The position numbers and the translations under genes were made by a program. DNA of 64,000 nucleotides, taken from NCBI GenBank assembly GCA_964468045.1, contig CAYXTO010000017.1, positions 14,630-78,629 on the forward strand, written 5' to 3'. Below, piece after piece: positions 49,751 to 58,878 of the stretch (position 1 is its first letter; each line of letters opens with the position of its first letter). Below the pieces are notes generated by a model. The model did no database searches and was not told the origin of the DNA. It saw only the letters and a program-made list of their open reading frames with translations. Origin of the DNA: JAWKXU01 sp964468045. Lineage in GTDB: Bacteria; Pseudomonadota; Alphaproteobacteria; Sphingomonadales; Sphingomonadaceae.

Positions 49751-51310
49751 TCAGCCGATCTTTCGGTCCCGCCCTTCCCACCAGGGGTCTCGCAACAGGT
49801 TCTTGCGGACCTTCCCCACCGGCGTGACGGGTAGCGGCTCCTCGCGGAATTCCACCGACTTCGGGCATTTGTAGCCGCCGATCAATTCGCGGCAATGGGC
49901 GATCAGTTCCTCGGCGGAGACATTCGCGCCCGGCCGGGGCACGACCACGGCATGGACCGCCTCGCCCCATTCCTCGCTCGGGATGCCGATCACCGCCGCC
50001 TCGCGCACGGAGGGATGCTTGTAGAGCGCGCGCTCCACTTCGATCGAGAACACGTTCTCCCCGCCGGTCACGATCATGTCCTTCACCCGGTCGGCGACAT
50101 AGAGGAAGCCGTCCTCGTCGAGATAGCCGGCGTCGCCGGAATGCATCCAGCCGTCGCGCAGCACTTCGGCGGTCTGGTCCGGCCGGTTGAGATAGCCGCT
50201 CATCAGAAAGTCGCTGCGGATGGCGATCTCGCCGAGCTGGCCCGGCGGCATCGCTTCCCCCTCGGGCGACGCGACCTTGACCTCGAAGCCCGGCGCGGGC
50301 TGCCCGCAGGAGCGGATGCGGCTGGCCTTGGAGCCGGAAAAGACATGGTCGCGCCAGCGCAGCATGGTGGCGAAGCCGCAGGTCTCGGTCATCCCATAGA
50401 TCTGGTAGAACTCCCAGCCCGGCAGCTTGCGCGCGGCTTCCGCCATCAGCGCCTCGGGCATGGGCGAGCCGCCATAAATGCAGGTGCGCAGGCTGGAGAG
50501 ATCGTATTGCTCGAAATCCGGGTGGTTGAGCAGCATGGACACCATCGTCGGCACCATCACCATGTTGGTCACTCGATGGGTGCTGATCGCCTGCATCACC
50601 GGCAGGGGATCGAATTTGGGCAGCACGACATGTTTCCCGCCGACCAGGGTGATGTAGAATACCGCGCTGGCCCCCGAGAAATGGAAGAAGCCGCCGATGT
50701 AGAGGAAGCTCAGCTCCTCGACCGACGGCAGCAGCGAGAGATAGGAGATCGAGCCATAGCCCAGTGCCCGGTGCGACATCGCCACGCCCTTGGGCATTCC
50801 GGTGGTGCCGCCGGTGTAGAATATGGCGTAGAGATCGTCCTCCGCGCGGCCCGCATCCTCGAGCGGGGCATGGCCGGCAATCAGATCTTCGTATGACGTC
50901 ATGCCTTCCGGCGTCTCGCCATCGCCCAGATAGACCAGCGCCTTCAGCCGGGGCGCATCCAGCAGCAAGGCGGGAACCTGATCGAGGAAGGCATCGTCCA
51001 CGCACAGGACCGCTGCCTCGCAATCGTTCAGGGCGAAGGCGTTTTCCTTCTCCGACCAGCGGATGTTGAGCGGCGCGAGGACGCCGCCGGCCCAGGGCAC
51101 GGCGAAGAACAGCTCGAGATAGCGATCCGAATTCATCGCCAGCACCGCCACACTCGCGCCATCGCGGATGCCCAGCCCGCGCAGGCCGGACGCCGCGCGG
51201 GGAACGCGCTGGCCGACTTCCTGCCACAGCCGCTGGCGATCGCCGCAAATGGTCGCCACGCCGTTCGGATTCTTCGCGATGGCCTGAGCTAGAATGCCGG
51301 TTCCCCGCAT
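49751..51310 (-). CDS. acyl-CoA synthetase (AMP-forming)
   Basis: This 519-residue ANL-family ligase has the P-loop YTGGTTGMPKGV, the A5 motif QIYGMTET, HSGDAGYLDEDGFLYVADR and the catalytic lysine in PVTPVGKVRKN. It activates carboxylic acids to acyl-CoA; the FACL-like sequence suggests a fatty, aromatic or sterol-derived acid. It diverges from an alpha-methylacyl-CoA racemase gene across 92 nt, which points to branched-chain acyl-CoA substrates. Convergent with bamD. Confidence 0.9.
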   Translation of the reverse strand: MRGTGILAQAIAKNPNGVATICGDRQRLWQEVGQRVPRAASGLRGLGIRDGASVAVLAMNSDRYLELFFAVPWAGGVLAPLNIRWSEKENAFALNDCEAAVLCVDDAFLDQVPALLLDAPRLKALVYLGDGETPEGMTSYEDLIAGHAPLEDAGRAEDDLYAIFYTGGTTGMPKGVAMSHRALGYGSISYLSLLPSVEELSFLYIGGFFHFSGASAVFYITLVGGKHVVLPKFDPLPVMQAISTHRVTNMVMVPTMVSMLLNHPDFEQYDLSSLRTCIYGGSPMPEALMAEAARKLPGWEFYQIYGMTETCGFATMLRWRDHVFSGSKASRIRSCGQPAPGFEVKVASPEGEAMPPGQLGEIAIRSDFLMSGYLNRPDQTAEVLRDGWMHSGDAGYLDEDGFLYVADRVKDMIVTGGENVFSIEVERALYKHPSVREAAVIGIPSEEWGEAVHAVVVPRPGANVSAEELIAHCRELIGGYKCPKSVEFREEPLPVTPVGKVRKNLLRDPWWEGRDRKIG

Positions 51311-51402
51311 TCGGGACCTCTCCTGTTTCTAAGCGATTTCCGTTCGCTATAAGGACTTGCGGCTGTTACGGCCAGTGGGACCAATCTTTTGGAAAGGGCG
51401 AA

Positions 51403-52509
51403 ATGGCCGGGCCGCTTCAGGATGTGAAAGTGCTGGAATTCGGGGGAATTGGCCCGGCGCCGTTCGCGAGCGGCTATCTGGCGGACTTCGGCGCCGATGT
51501 GGTGCGGGTGGACCGACCGGGGCCGGACCGGCCGATGACCGCGCCGCCGGAATTCGACTTCTACAATCGCAACAAGCGGTCCATCGCGCTCGATCTCAAG
51601 TCGGAAGAAGGGCGGGAAACCGCCCGCCGCCTGGCGATGGCAGCGGACATGGTGATCGAGGGATACCGGCCCGGCGTGATGGAGCGGCTGGGCCTGGGGC
51701 CGGATGTCCTGCTCGGGGCGAACCCCCGGCTGGTGTTCGCGCGCATGACCGGCTGGGGGCAGCGCGGCCCGCTTGCCGATGCGGTGGGGCATGACATCAA
51801 CTATGCGGCGATCACCGGCGCGCTCCATGCCACCGGCTATCCCGACCGGCCGCCGACCCCCGCGCTCAACCTCGTCGCCGATATCGGCGGCGGCGCGATG
51901 TATCTGGTGTCGGGCGTGCTGATGGCGCTGCATCATGTGCGCAACACCGGCCAGGGTCAGGTGATCGACGTGGCGATGGTGGACGGCGTCTGCCACATGA
52001 TGTCCGCATTCCAGGCGATGACCCAGGGCGGCATGTGGAGCGAGCGGCGCCATGACAACAGCGTCGACGGCGGCAGCCCGGATTATGGCGTCTATGTCGC
52101 CCGGGACGGGCTTTACATCGCCGTGGGGGCGATGGAGCCGCAATTCTATGCCGGGCTGCTGGATCTGCTCGAACTCGATCCGCAAGCGCTGCCGGACCGG
52201 GCCGACCGGGCGAACTGGCCGGGCCTGCGCGCCCTGTTCGCGGAGCGTTTTGCCTCGCGCACTCGCGATGAATGGCTGGCCCGCGCCGAGGGCAGGGAAA
52301 TCTGCTTCAGCCCCGTGCTTTCCATCGGCGAGGCGTGGGATGATCCGCATCTGCGCGCGCGCGGTACCTTCGAGGAATTCGCGGGCAGGCTGCATCCCGC
52401 CCCGGCGCCCCGGCTTTCCGAAACGCCGGGCCAGCTGCTCCGCGCCACGCCGCCGGTGGATGCGGACCGGGACGCGATCCTCGCCGATTGGCGGATTCAC
52501 GGCGCTTGA
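51403..52509 (+). CDS. alpha-methylacyl-CoA racemase (CaiB/BaiF family)
   Basis: This 368-residue class III CoA-transferase-fold protein carries the AMACR catalytic set: Arg89 (EGYRPGV), His130 (VGHDINYAA), Asp160 (VADIGGGAM) and Glu245 (GAMEPQFYAG), aligning with Arg91, His126, Asp156 and Glu241 of the mycobacterial enzyme. AMACR epimerises (2R)- and (2S)-methylacyl-CoAs so that branched or sterol side chains can enter beta-oxidation. GGAAAGGGCGAA precedes ATG 51403. The divergent acyl-CoA synthetase would supply substrate. Confidence 0.88.
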   Translation: MAGPLQDVKVLEFGGIGPAPFASGYLADFGADVVRVDRPGPDRPMTAPPEFDFYNRNKRSIALDLKSEEGRETARRLAMAADMVIEGYRPGVMERLGLGPDVLLGANPRLVFARMTGWGQRGPLADAVGHDINYAAITGALHATGYPDRPPTPALNLVADIGGGAMYLVSGVLMALHHVRNTGQGQVIDVAMVDGVCHMMSAFQAMTQGGMWSERRHDNSVDGGSPDYGVYVARDGLYIAVGAMEPQFYAGLLDLLELDPQALPDRADRANWPGLRALFAERFASRTRDEWLARAEGREICFSPVLSIGEAWDDPHLRARGTFEEFAGRLHPAPAPRLSETPGQLLRATPPVDADRDAILADWRIHGA

Positions 52510-52615
52510 CCGGGATCGGGGATGGGAAGATCATCCCCGGCGGTGATGTGCATATCCGGGCTTGCGATCCGGCCGGGCGGCCATTGCCCTGAACCCTGTA
52601 TTCGGGAGAGAAGCA

Positions 52616-53110
52616 ATGACCATCGACCTTCCGGCGAATGCGCCCAAGACGACCCAGGAAGCCTTCGAATATGTGGGTTCCATGGGGCCGAACGTGACCA
52701 TCGATGATTTGAAGATACTCGCCCTGACCGAAGCGCTGGGGATGGAGCTCTATGCCAATCTGGCCGCTGGGACCGACAATGCGGCGGTGCGTGAATTGCT
52801 GCTGGCGAACGGCAAGGAGGAACTGCTCCACGCCGGGCGGGTGAGCGAGGCCATCGAAATCCTTACCGGCCAGCCGTTCCCGATCCCCGCGATCGAGGAC
52901 AATCCGATCTACACGCCGCTGCCGGCGATGCCGCTCACCCGTGAAGCGCTGCAGAAGCTGGCGGACGCGGAATTCGCGGGCGAGAATCTGTATGTCGGCG
53001 TTGCGGCCAGCTTCGATGACGAGCAGGCGAAGGCGCTGTTCCTGCAGAACGGCAAAGAAGAGAACGACCACGGCCATCGCCTGGCCAAAGCCGCCGAACT
53101 GCTGGGCTGA
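52616..53110 (+). CDS. ferritin-like diiron protein
   Basis: This 164-residue four-helix protein has two copies of a diiron half-site: Glu39/Glu44 with Glu69-x-x-His72 (EELLH) and Glu119/Glu123 with Glu149-x-x-His152 (EENDH). The two halves are spaced exactly 80 residues apart, so the fold is an internal duplication as in rubrerythrin/ferritin-like proteins. There is no rubredoxin domain. GGAG lies upstream of ATG 52616. Oxidative-stress or iron-handling function is inferred; the acyl-CoA neighbours do not explain it. Confidence 0.85.
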   Translation: MTIDLPANAPKTTQEAFEYVGSMGPNVTIDDLKILALTEALGMELYANLAAGTDNAAVRELLLANGKEELLHAGRVSEAIEILTGQPFPIPAIEDNPIYTPLPAMPLTREALQKLADAEFAGENLYVGVAASFDDEQAKALFLQNGKEENDHGHRLAKAAELLG

Positions 53111-53116
53111 GCGTGA

Positions 53117-53142
53117 GCGGCATGGCTTGCGGGAGCCATGCC
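53117..53142. terminator. hairpin between convergent ferritin-like and SnoaL-like genes
   Basis: CGGCATGGCT (53117-53126) pairs perfectly with AGCCATGCCG (53133-53142). There is no T-run on either side, so termination is probable from position only. Confidence 0.45.
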
Positions 53143-53155
53143 GTGCCGGGCGGGA

Positions 53156-53557
53156 TCAGGCGGTGACCGCGGCCAGTTGCTGCTCGATATGCTTGACGTT
53201 CCAGTAGTCGGTATTGGTCACGATCTTGCCGTCGCGGAAGGTCATGAAGGACACGCCTGCGATCCGCACCGGCGTGCCATTGTGCTTCACGCCGTCATAT
53301 TCGCCCTGGAAGCTGCCGGTGAACGTCCACTCCACCGAGCCTGCGTGTTCGCCCAGCACCTCGTTGCCGTATTGGACCCGGAAATCGGGCATCATGCCGA
53401 AGCTGAAGGCGAACACTTCGCGTAGGCCCTTGTGGCCGTGATGCACGATGTCGAACGCCTTGTCGGTGAAGGTGCAGTCCTCGACATATTGGTCGAGCAG
53501 CATCTGCTCGTCACCCGCCCATGCCTTGGTCAGATTCTGGATCAACTGGCTTGCCAT
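53156..53557 (-). CDS. SnoaL/NTF2-like protein
   Basis: This 133-residue cone-fold protein (SnoaL-like ester cyclase group) has YVEDCTFTDKAFDIVHHGHK, FAFSFGMMPDFRV and SFMTFRDGKIVTNTDYWNV. GGGAG lies eight bases before ATG 53557; the frame opens 13 codons earlier. No catalytic prediction is safe. It is convergent with the ferritin-like gene and divergent from recN. Confidence 0.8.
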   Translation of the reverse strand: MASQLIQNLTKAWAGDEQMLLDQYVEDCTFTDKAFDIVHHGHKGLREVFAFSFGMMPDFRVQYGNEVLGEHAGSVEWTFTGSFQGEYDGVKHNGTPVRIAGVSFMTFRDGKIVTNTDYWNVKHIEQQLAAVTA

Positions 53558-53707
53558 GGTCAATTCTCCCGATTGCGTGGTTCTTTCGAATGGCAATGGC
53601 CTAGCCCGGCACGGGCGATTTGAAAACCGTTACAGGCTGAATTGTTCGTAATTCCGCGCTGCCCCGGTGACGCGCCGGCAAGCTTGGGGTAAAAGCCCGC
53701 CATTGCG

Positions 53708-55372
53708 ATGCTGAGCCAACTTTCCATCCGAAATATCGTGCTGATAGAGTCGCTCGACCTGGCCTTCGAGCCGGGGCTGGGCGTGCTCACGGGCGAGACG
53801 GGCGCGGGCAAGTCGATCCTGCTCGACGCGCTGGGCCTCGTGCTCGGCAATCGCGCCGATGCGGGGCTGGTTCGCGCGGGGGAGGAACAGGCCAGCGTCA
53901 CCGCGACCTTCGATTTCGCCGAATTGCCGGATGCCTTGCGCAATGCGCTCGCTGAGGCGGAGGTGGAGATCGAGCCGGGCGAGCCGCTGATCATCCGGCG
54001 GCGGCTCAAATCCGATGGCGGATCGAAAGCCTTCATCAACGACCAGCCGGTGGGCGTGGCCCTGCTGCGCGAGATCGCGCCCGCGCTGGTGGAGCTGCAT
54101 GGCCAGCATGACGATCGCGGCCTCGTCAATCCGCGCGGCCATCGCGCCTTGCTGGATCGCTATGCCGGTGGGGATGGGGATGGCGTTTCCGCCACCTGGG
54201 AAGTGTGGCGCGCGGCCGGTGAACGCCTTGCCGAGGCGCGCGCCGGGATCGAACGGGCCAGGGCCGATCAGGATCTGCTGCTGGCCCATCTGGCCGAGCT
54301 GACCGCCATCCAGCCGGTGGAAGGGGAGGAAGAGCAACTCGCGGGCGCGCGCGCCGATATGCAGAAGGGCGAGAAGCTGGCAGGCGATCTGGAGGCCCTG
54401 CGCCATCTCTGGGAAGGTTCGGATTCCGCGCTCGCCAGCCTGCGCGGCGCGGCGCGGCGGCTGGACCGGATCGCGGGGGAGCATCCCCTGCTCGGCGAAG
54501 CGCTGGAAGCGCTGGATCGCGCGGTGATCGAGGCAGGCGAGGCGGAGGACCGGCTGGCCCGGGCGGCCGAGGCGCTGACCCATGATCCGGCCGAGTTGGA
54601 CCGGATCGAGGCGCGGCTGTTCGAACTGCGCGCGCTGGCCCGCAAGCATGATTGCCAGGTCGACGATCTGCCCGAAGCGATGCGCCGGATGCGCACCGCG
54701 CTGGATGCCATCGAAGGCGGGGAAGCGGAGATCGGGGCGCTGGAGCAGGCCGAGCGCGCCGCTCACGAAAGCTATCGGGCGCGGGCGCAAGCCTTGCACG
54801 AGGCGCGAACGGCCGCCGCCATCCGGCTGGACAAGGCGGTTGCCGCCGAGCTTGCGCCGCTCAAGCTGGATGCCGCGCGCTTCCGCACCGCCGTCACCGC
54901 GCTGCCGGAGGAGCGCTGGGGCGCCCAGGGCATGGACAGCGTGGAGTTTCTGATCGCCACCAATCCCGGCGCCGGTTTCGCGCCGCTGGCGAAGATCGCA
55001 TCGGGCGGCGAGTTGTCGCGCTTCATCCTTGCGTTGAAAGTGGCGCTGGCCGAGCAGGGGGGGGCGGCGACGGTGATCTTCGACGAGATCGACCGGGGCG
55101 TGGGCGGCGCGGTCGCCAGCGCGATCGGGGAGCGGCTGGCGCGGCTGGCTGAAGGAGGGCAACTGCTGGTGGTCACCCACAGTCCGCAGGTCGCCGCACG
55201 CGGCGCCACGCATTACATGATCGCCAAGTCGTCCGAAGGCACCGTGACGCGCACCTCGGTCATGCTGCTGGATGCCGGGGGCCGTCAGGAGGAAATCGCG
55301 CGGATGCTGTCCGGCGCGGAAATCACCGCCGAAGCGCGGGCCCAGGCGGATCGGCTGCTGGAAGGTGTATAA
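53708..55372 (+). CDS. recN: DNA repair protein RecN
   Basis: RecN is an SMC-like ATPase in double-strand break repair. The 554-residue product has the Walker A GETGAGKSILLDALGLVLG, a coiled-coil middle (about 150-370), the ABC signature ASGGELSRFILALK, Walker B TVIFDEIDRGVGG and a terminal LVVTHSPQVAA switch. It is followed by ligA after 9 nt. No LexA box could be recognised in the 150 nt upstream. Confidence 0.95.
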   Translation: MLSQLSIRNIVLIESLDLAFEPGLGVLTGETGAGKSILLDALGLVLGNRADAGLVRAGEEQASVTATFDFAELPDALRNALAEAEVEIEPGEPLIIRRRLKSDGGSKAFINDQPVGVALLREIAPALVELHGQHDDRGLVNPRGHRALLDRYAGGDGDGVSATWEVWRAAGERLAEARAGIERARADQDLLLAHLAELTAIQPVEGEEEQLAGARADMQKGEKLAGDLEALRHLWEGSDSALASLRGAARRLDRIAGEHPLLGEALEALDRAVIEAGEAEDRLARAAEALTHDPAELDRIEARLFELRALARKHDCQVDDLPEAMRRMRTALDAIEGGEAEIGALEQAERAAHESYRARAQALHEARTAAAIRLDKAVAAELAPLKLDAARFRTAVTALPEERWGAQGMDSVEFLIATNPGAGFAPLAKIASGGELSRFILALKVALAEQGGAATVIFDEIDRGVGGAVASAIGERLARLAEGGQLLVVTHSPQVAARGATHYMIAKSSEGTVTRTSVMLLDAGGRQEEIARMLSGAEITAEARAQADRLLEGV

Positions 55373-55381
55373 GTGGACAGT

Positions 55382-57430
55382 ATGACCGAAGCCGATGCTG
55401 CCAACGAACTGATGCGGCTGGCCCGGCAGATCGCCCGGCACAACCGGCTCTACCACGCGGAGGACGATCCCGAGATTTCGGACGCGGAGTTCGATGCCCT
55501 GGTCCGCCGCAATGCGGAGCTGGAGGCGGCGTTCCCGCATCTGGTCCGGCCGGACAGTACATCCCGGCAGGTGGGGCACGAGGTGGCGGCCTCGCCTCTG
55601 TCGAAGGTGACCCACGAGGTTCGCATGATGAGCCTCGACAACGCTTTCGCTGACGAGGAAGTGGCGGATTTCGTGGGCCGCGTACGGCGCTTTCTGGCCT
55701 TGCCGGAGGACGAGCCGGTGGCGATGACGGCCGAGGACAAGATCGACGGCCTGTCCTGTTCGCTACGCTACGAGCAAGGCAGGCTGGTGCTGGCCGCTAC
55801 GCGCGGCGACGGGCAGGTGGGGGAGAATGTGACTGCCAATGTCGCCCATATCGCCGACATTCCGCAGCAGCTTTCCGGCAAGGCGCTGGAGGTGTTCGAG
55901 ATTCGCGGCGAGGTCTACATGTCCAAGGCCGATTTCCTTGCGCTCAACCTCGCGCAGGAGGAAGCGGGCGGCAAGATCTTCGCCAATCCGCGCAATGCCG
56001 CTGCCGGATCGCTCCGCCAGAAGGATGCCTCGGTCACGGCCCGGCGACCCCTGCGGTTCTGGGCGCATGGCTGGGGCGCGGCCAGCGCTGTGCCGGGAAC
56101 GACCCAGTTCGAGGTGATGCAGCAGATCGCGGCCTGGGGCTTGCCGATCTCGCCCGACCTGACCCTGTGCCGTTCGCTCGACGAGATGCTGGCGGCCTAT
56201 CGCCGGATCGGCGAGGGGCGGGCGGGTCTGCCCTATGAGATCGATGGCGTGGTCTACAAGGTGGACCGGCTGGACTGGCAGCAGCGGCTGGGCTTCGTGG
56301 CCAAGGCACCGCGCTGGGGTCTTGCCCGCAAGTTCCCGGCGGAGCGGGCCGAGACCACCCTCGAAAACATTGATATCCAGGTCGGCCGCACCGGCAAGCT
56401 GACCCCGGTCGGGCGGCTGGCCCCGGTGCTGGTGGGCGGCGTCACCGTCACCAACGTCACGCTCCACAATCGCGACGAGATCGCGCGGCTCGGGGTGCGC
56501 CCCGGCGACCGGGTGGTGGTCCAGCGCGCGGGCGACGTCATTCCGCAAGTGGTGGAGAATCTGACGCGGGCCGAGGAGCGCCCGGCTTTCCTGTTTCCCG
56601 ATCATTGCCCCCAATGCGACAGCGAGGCTGTGGCCGAGGAAGGCGAGGTGGATGTCCGCTGCACCGGCGGGCTGATCTGCCCGGCGCAGCGGACCGAGCG
56701 GCTGCGCCATTTCGTCAGCCGCACCGCGCTCGATATCGATGGGCTGGGCGAGAAGACCATCGCCGATTTCTTCGCGCGCGGCTGGCTGGAAAGCCCGGTT
56801 GATATTTTCCGCCTGCACCAGCGCCGCGACGCGATCCTGGCGCTGGATGGATGGCAGGACAAGTCTGTGGACAATCTGTTGAAAGCGATCGAGGCCAAGC
56901 GCGAGCCCGATGCCGCGCGGCTGCTGTTCGGGCTGGGTATCCGGCATGTGGGCGCGGTGACGGCCCGCGACCTGATGAAGCGCTGCACCACCCTGCCGCA
57001 ATTGCGCGAACTGGCGGAGCAGGCCCATGCCGGAGATGCGGAAGCAGCCGCCGAACTGACGTCCATCGATGGGGTCGGCCCGGTGGTGGTGGAGGCGCTG
57101 GGCGATTTCTTCCACGAGGATCACAACAAGCATGTCTGGGACGATCTCCTGTCCGAAGTGTCTCCGCCGCCCTTTATCGTCGAGACCAAGGCCAGCGCGG
57201 TGGCCGGCAAGACAGTGGTGTTCACCGGCAAGCTGGAGACGATGAGCCGCGACGAGGCGAAGGCGCAGGCGGAGGCCCTGGGGGCGAAGGCGGCCGGTTC
57301 CGTCTCCCCCAAGACCGACCTTGTGGTGGCCGGGCCGGGGGCGGGTTCCAAGCTCAAGAAGGCCGCGGAACTCGGGATCGAAGTGATCGATGAGGCCGGC
57401 TGGGCGGAGATCGTCAAGGCGGCGGGGTAG
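55382..57430 (+). CDS. ligA: NAD+-dependent DNA ligase (LigA)
   Basis: LigA seals Okazaki fragments. The 682-residue product has the Ia domain, the adenylation lysine Lys120 in EDKIDGLS, an OB fold, a four-cysteine zinc finger (CPQC...CTGGLICPAQ), helix-hairpin-helix repeats (about 500-580) and a C-terminal BRCT domain (VVFTGKLETMSRDEAKAQ). ATG 55382 is used; GTG 55373 directly after the recN stop would add three residues. Confidence 0.96.
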   Translation: MTEADAANELMRLARQIARHNRLYHAEDDPEISDAEFDALVRRNAELEAAFPHLVRPDSTSRQVGHEVAASPLSKVTHEVRMMSLDNAFADEEVADFVGRVRRFLALPEDEPVAMTAEDKIDGLSCSLRYEQGRLVLAATRGDGQVGENVTANVAHIADIPQQLSGKALEVFEIRGEVYMSKADFLALNLAQEEAGGKIFANPRNAAAGSLRQKDASVTARRPLRFWAHGWGAASAVPGTTQFEVMQQIAAWGLPISPDLTLCRSLDEMLAAYRRIGEGRAGLPYEIDGVVYKVDRLDWQQRLGFVAKAPRWGLARKFPAERAETTLENIDIQVGRTGKLTPVGRLAPVLVGGVTVTNVTLHNRDEIARLGVRPGDRVVVQRAGDVIPQVVENLTRAEERPAFLFPDHCPQCDSEAVAEEGEVDVRCTGGLICPAQRTERLRHFVSRTALDIDGLGEKTIADFFARGWLESPVDIFRLHQRRDAILALDGWQDKSVDNLLKAIEAKREPDAARLLFGLGIRHVGAVTARDLMKRCTTLPQLRELAEQAHAGDAEAAAELTSIDGVGPVVVEALGDFFHEDHNKHVWDDLLSEVSPPPFIVETKASAVAGKTVVFTGKLETMSRDEAKAQAEALGAKAAGSVSPKTDLVVAGPGAGSKLKKAAELGIEVIDEAGWAEIVKAAG

Positions 57431-57467
57431 CGGGCAGGATCAGCACGCTTGCCCCCCGTCGGCGGCA

Positions 57468-58127
57468 TCAGGCCACCGTTTCGCTCAGGTCGAACTCCAT
57501 ATGCTGGGGCATGGTCTTGGCGAAGGAGGGCCTTTGATCGAGGCGCTCGACCAGTTCGGTCAGTGCCGGGTAGCGGCCACGCCAGCGCATTTCCGCGATG
57601 TCCGCTGAAATCCCGTCCGACACGACGAATTCGAACAGGTCCAGGGTCGTCACAACCGCGATATCGCCAAGATCGAGCGGCATTTTGCCCGGCGCATCTT
57701 CGCTGTATATCCGTTCCAGTTCCTGGAGCGCCCCCAGCACCTTCTTGGCATGGCGGTCGTACCAGGGCTTGCTTTGATGCTCGCGATTGGACTCGAAGAT
57801 CAGGATCCCGGCAAAGTCCAGCAGCCTTTCCCCCAGCATCTGACGCTTGCGCGCCTCGAGCCGGCCATCCACATCCGCCGGCAGGAGAGCAGGCGCCGGA
57901 TAGCGGGTTTCCAGCCATTCCACGATATAGGGAGAGTCATAGACGGTCTCCCCGCTTGCCAGCACCAGGATCGGCAATTGTTCAAGCGGATTGTATTGGG
58001 GCGTGCAGGTGCCTTCGTTCCAGGGCCGGTCATACTGCACTTCATAGGGCAGTCCCTTTTCCTCCAGGATGATGGCGACCTTGCGGCCATAAGGGCTGGG
58101 TCGGGCATTGATCAGCTTGAACGACAT
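57468..58127 (-). CDS. glutathione S-transferase family protein
   Basis: This 219-residue GST has a thioredoxin-fold N-terminal domain with the candidate catalytic Ser11 in RPSPYGRKV, the cis-Pro motif EQLPILVL, and the glutathione-contact SGETVYDSPYIVEWLE. A helical C-terminal domain follows. GGAGAGG precedes ATG 58127. It is convergent with ligA. The substrate is unknown; GSTs of this type often assist xenobiotic or aromatic degradation. Confidence 0.88.
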   Translation of the reverse strand: MSFKLINARPSPYGRKVAIILEEKGLPYEVQYDRPWNEGTCTPQYNPLEQLPILVLASGETVYDSPYIVEWLETRYPAPALLPADVDGRLEARKRQMLGERLLDFAGILIFESNREHQSKPWYDRHAKKVLGALQELERIYSEDAPGKMPLDLGDIAVVTTLDLFEFVVSDGISADIAEMRWRGRYPALTELVERLDQRPSFAKTMPQHMEFDLSETVA

Positions 58128-58200
58128 GGCGAACCTCTCCGAATATCTTATGTCCGCATTATGCGGCATGGCGCATGACGCTCAAAGCACAATCCTGGGC

Positions 58201-58878
58201 CTATTGCGCAGGAACCGGCGGAACCCATTGCATCACGCCGCCGGCGAACGGAGTCCACCATCCGGTGCGAATTCCCGCCCCGGCCAGCGTATCGCTGGTC
58301 CACTGGTTGCAGGTGTTGGTGAAGGTGTAGCGGCCCGTTGTCTCGTAGAAGACGTCATGGCTGCCATAGCCGGGATGGGATTGGCGCGGCGCGGCGGGAA
58401 CGCTGGCCTCGATCCGGCGGACAAGGCGTTCGTATTGCGCCTCGCTGATCCGCAACGGGCGAATGTCGTCGGCCGGGGCAGGGCGTACATAATGCGCGAC
58501 ATGAAGGACGCCATCTCCGCCCGAGAACAGGATGCGCAGCACGGTGATCGCCGAAAGATCGGCCCATGTCGGGGTTTCGAGGAAGACCTCGCGTTCGCCC
58601 CAGCTCACCGAGACATGGGTATAGGGCCGGGCGGGATCGGTGAGGTCGCGGGCCGGAAAATCCGTGCGCCAATCCTTCAGGGGCGTCACCAGCGGCATGA
58701 CGATGGCGGTGTGGATTCCGTTGGTTTCCACCATGATCGTCACGCCCTGGTCCGGCTCCTGCCAGTCCGCATTGCGCGGGATCGCCGAACCGGCCCACGC
58801 CGTCAGCAGGAATGCGGCGATGGCGATGGCAAGGCCCGCCAGCCCAAGGCGCAGGGCCTTCAGAAGTCGGGGAGCCAT
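58201..58878 (-). CDS. TIGR02117/DUF2459 family protein
   Basis: This 225-residue protein has an N-terminal membrane segment (LGLAGLAIAIAAFLLTAWAGS). It has the family motifs VETNGIHTAIVMP, SWGEREVFLETP and FTNTCNQWTSDTL, with conserved His and Cys residues suggesting an NlpC-like or lipase-like fold. Function is unknown, although members occur near chitin or PHA genes. ATG 58878 lies inside the 3' end of prmA (19-nt overlap). Confidence 0.85.
   Translation of the reverse strand: MAPRLLKALRLGLAGLAIAIAAFLLTAWAGSAIPRNADWQEPDQGVTIMVETNGIHTAIVMPLVTPLKDWRTDFPARDLTDPARPYTHVSVSWGEREVFLETPTWADLSAITVLRILFSGGDGVLHVAHYVRPAPADDIRPLRISEAQYERLVRRIEASVPAAPRQSHPGYGSHDVFYETTGRYTFTNTCNQWTSDTLAGAGIRTGWWTPFAGGVMQWVPPVPAQ

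Noticed and set aside
49683..51248. 521-codon minus-strand frame overlapping the acyl-CoA synthetase in another phase
   Set aside because: Same strand, shifted phase, arginine-rich; the 49751-51310 frame carries all ANL motifs.
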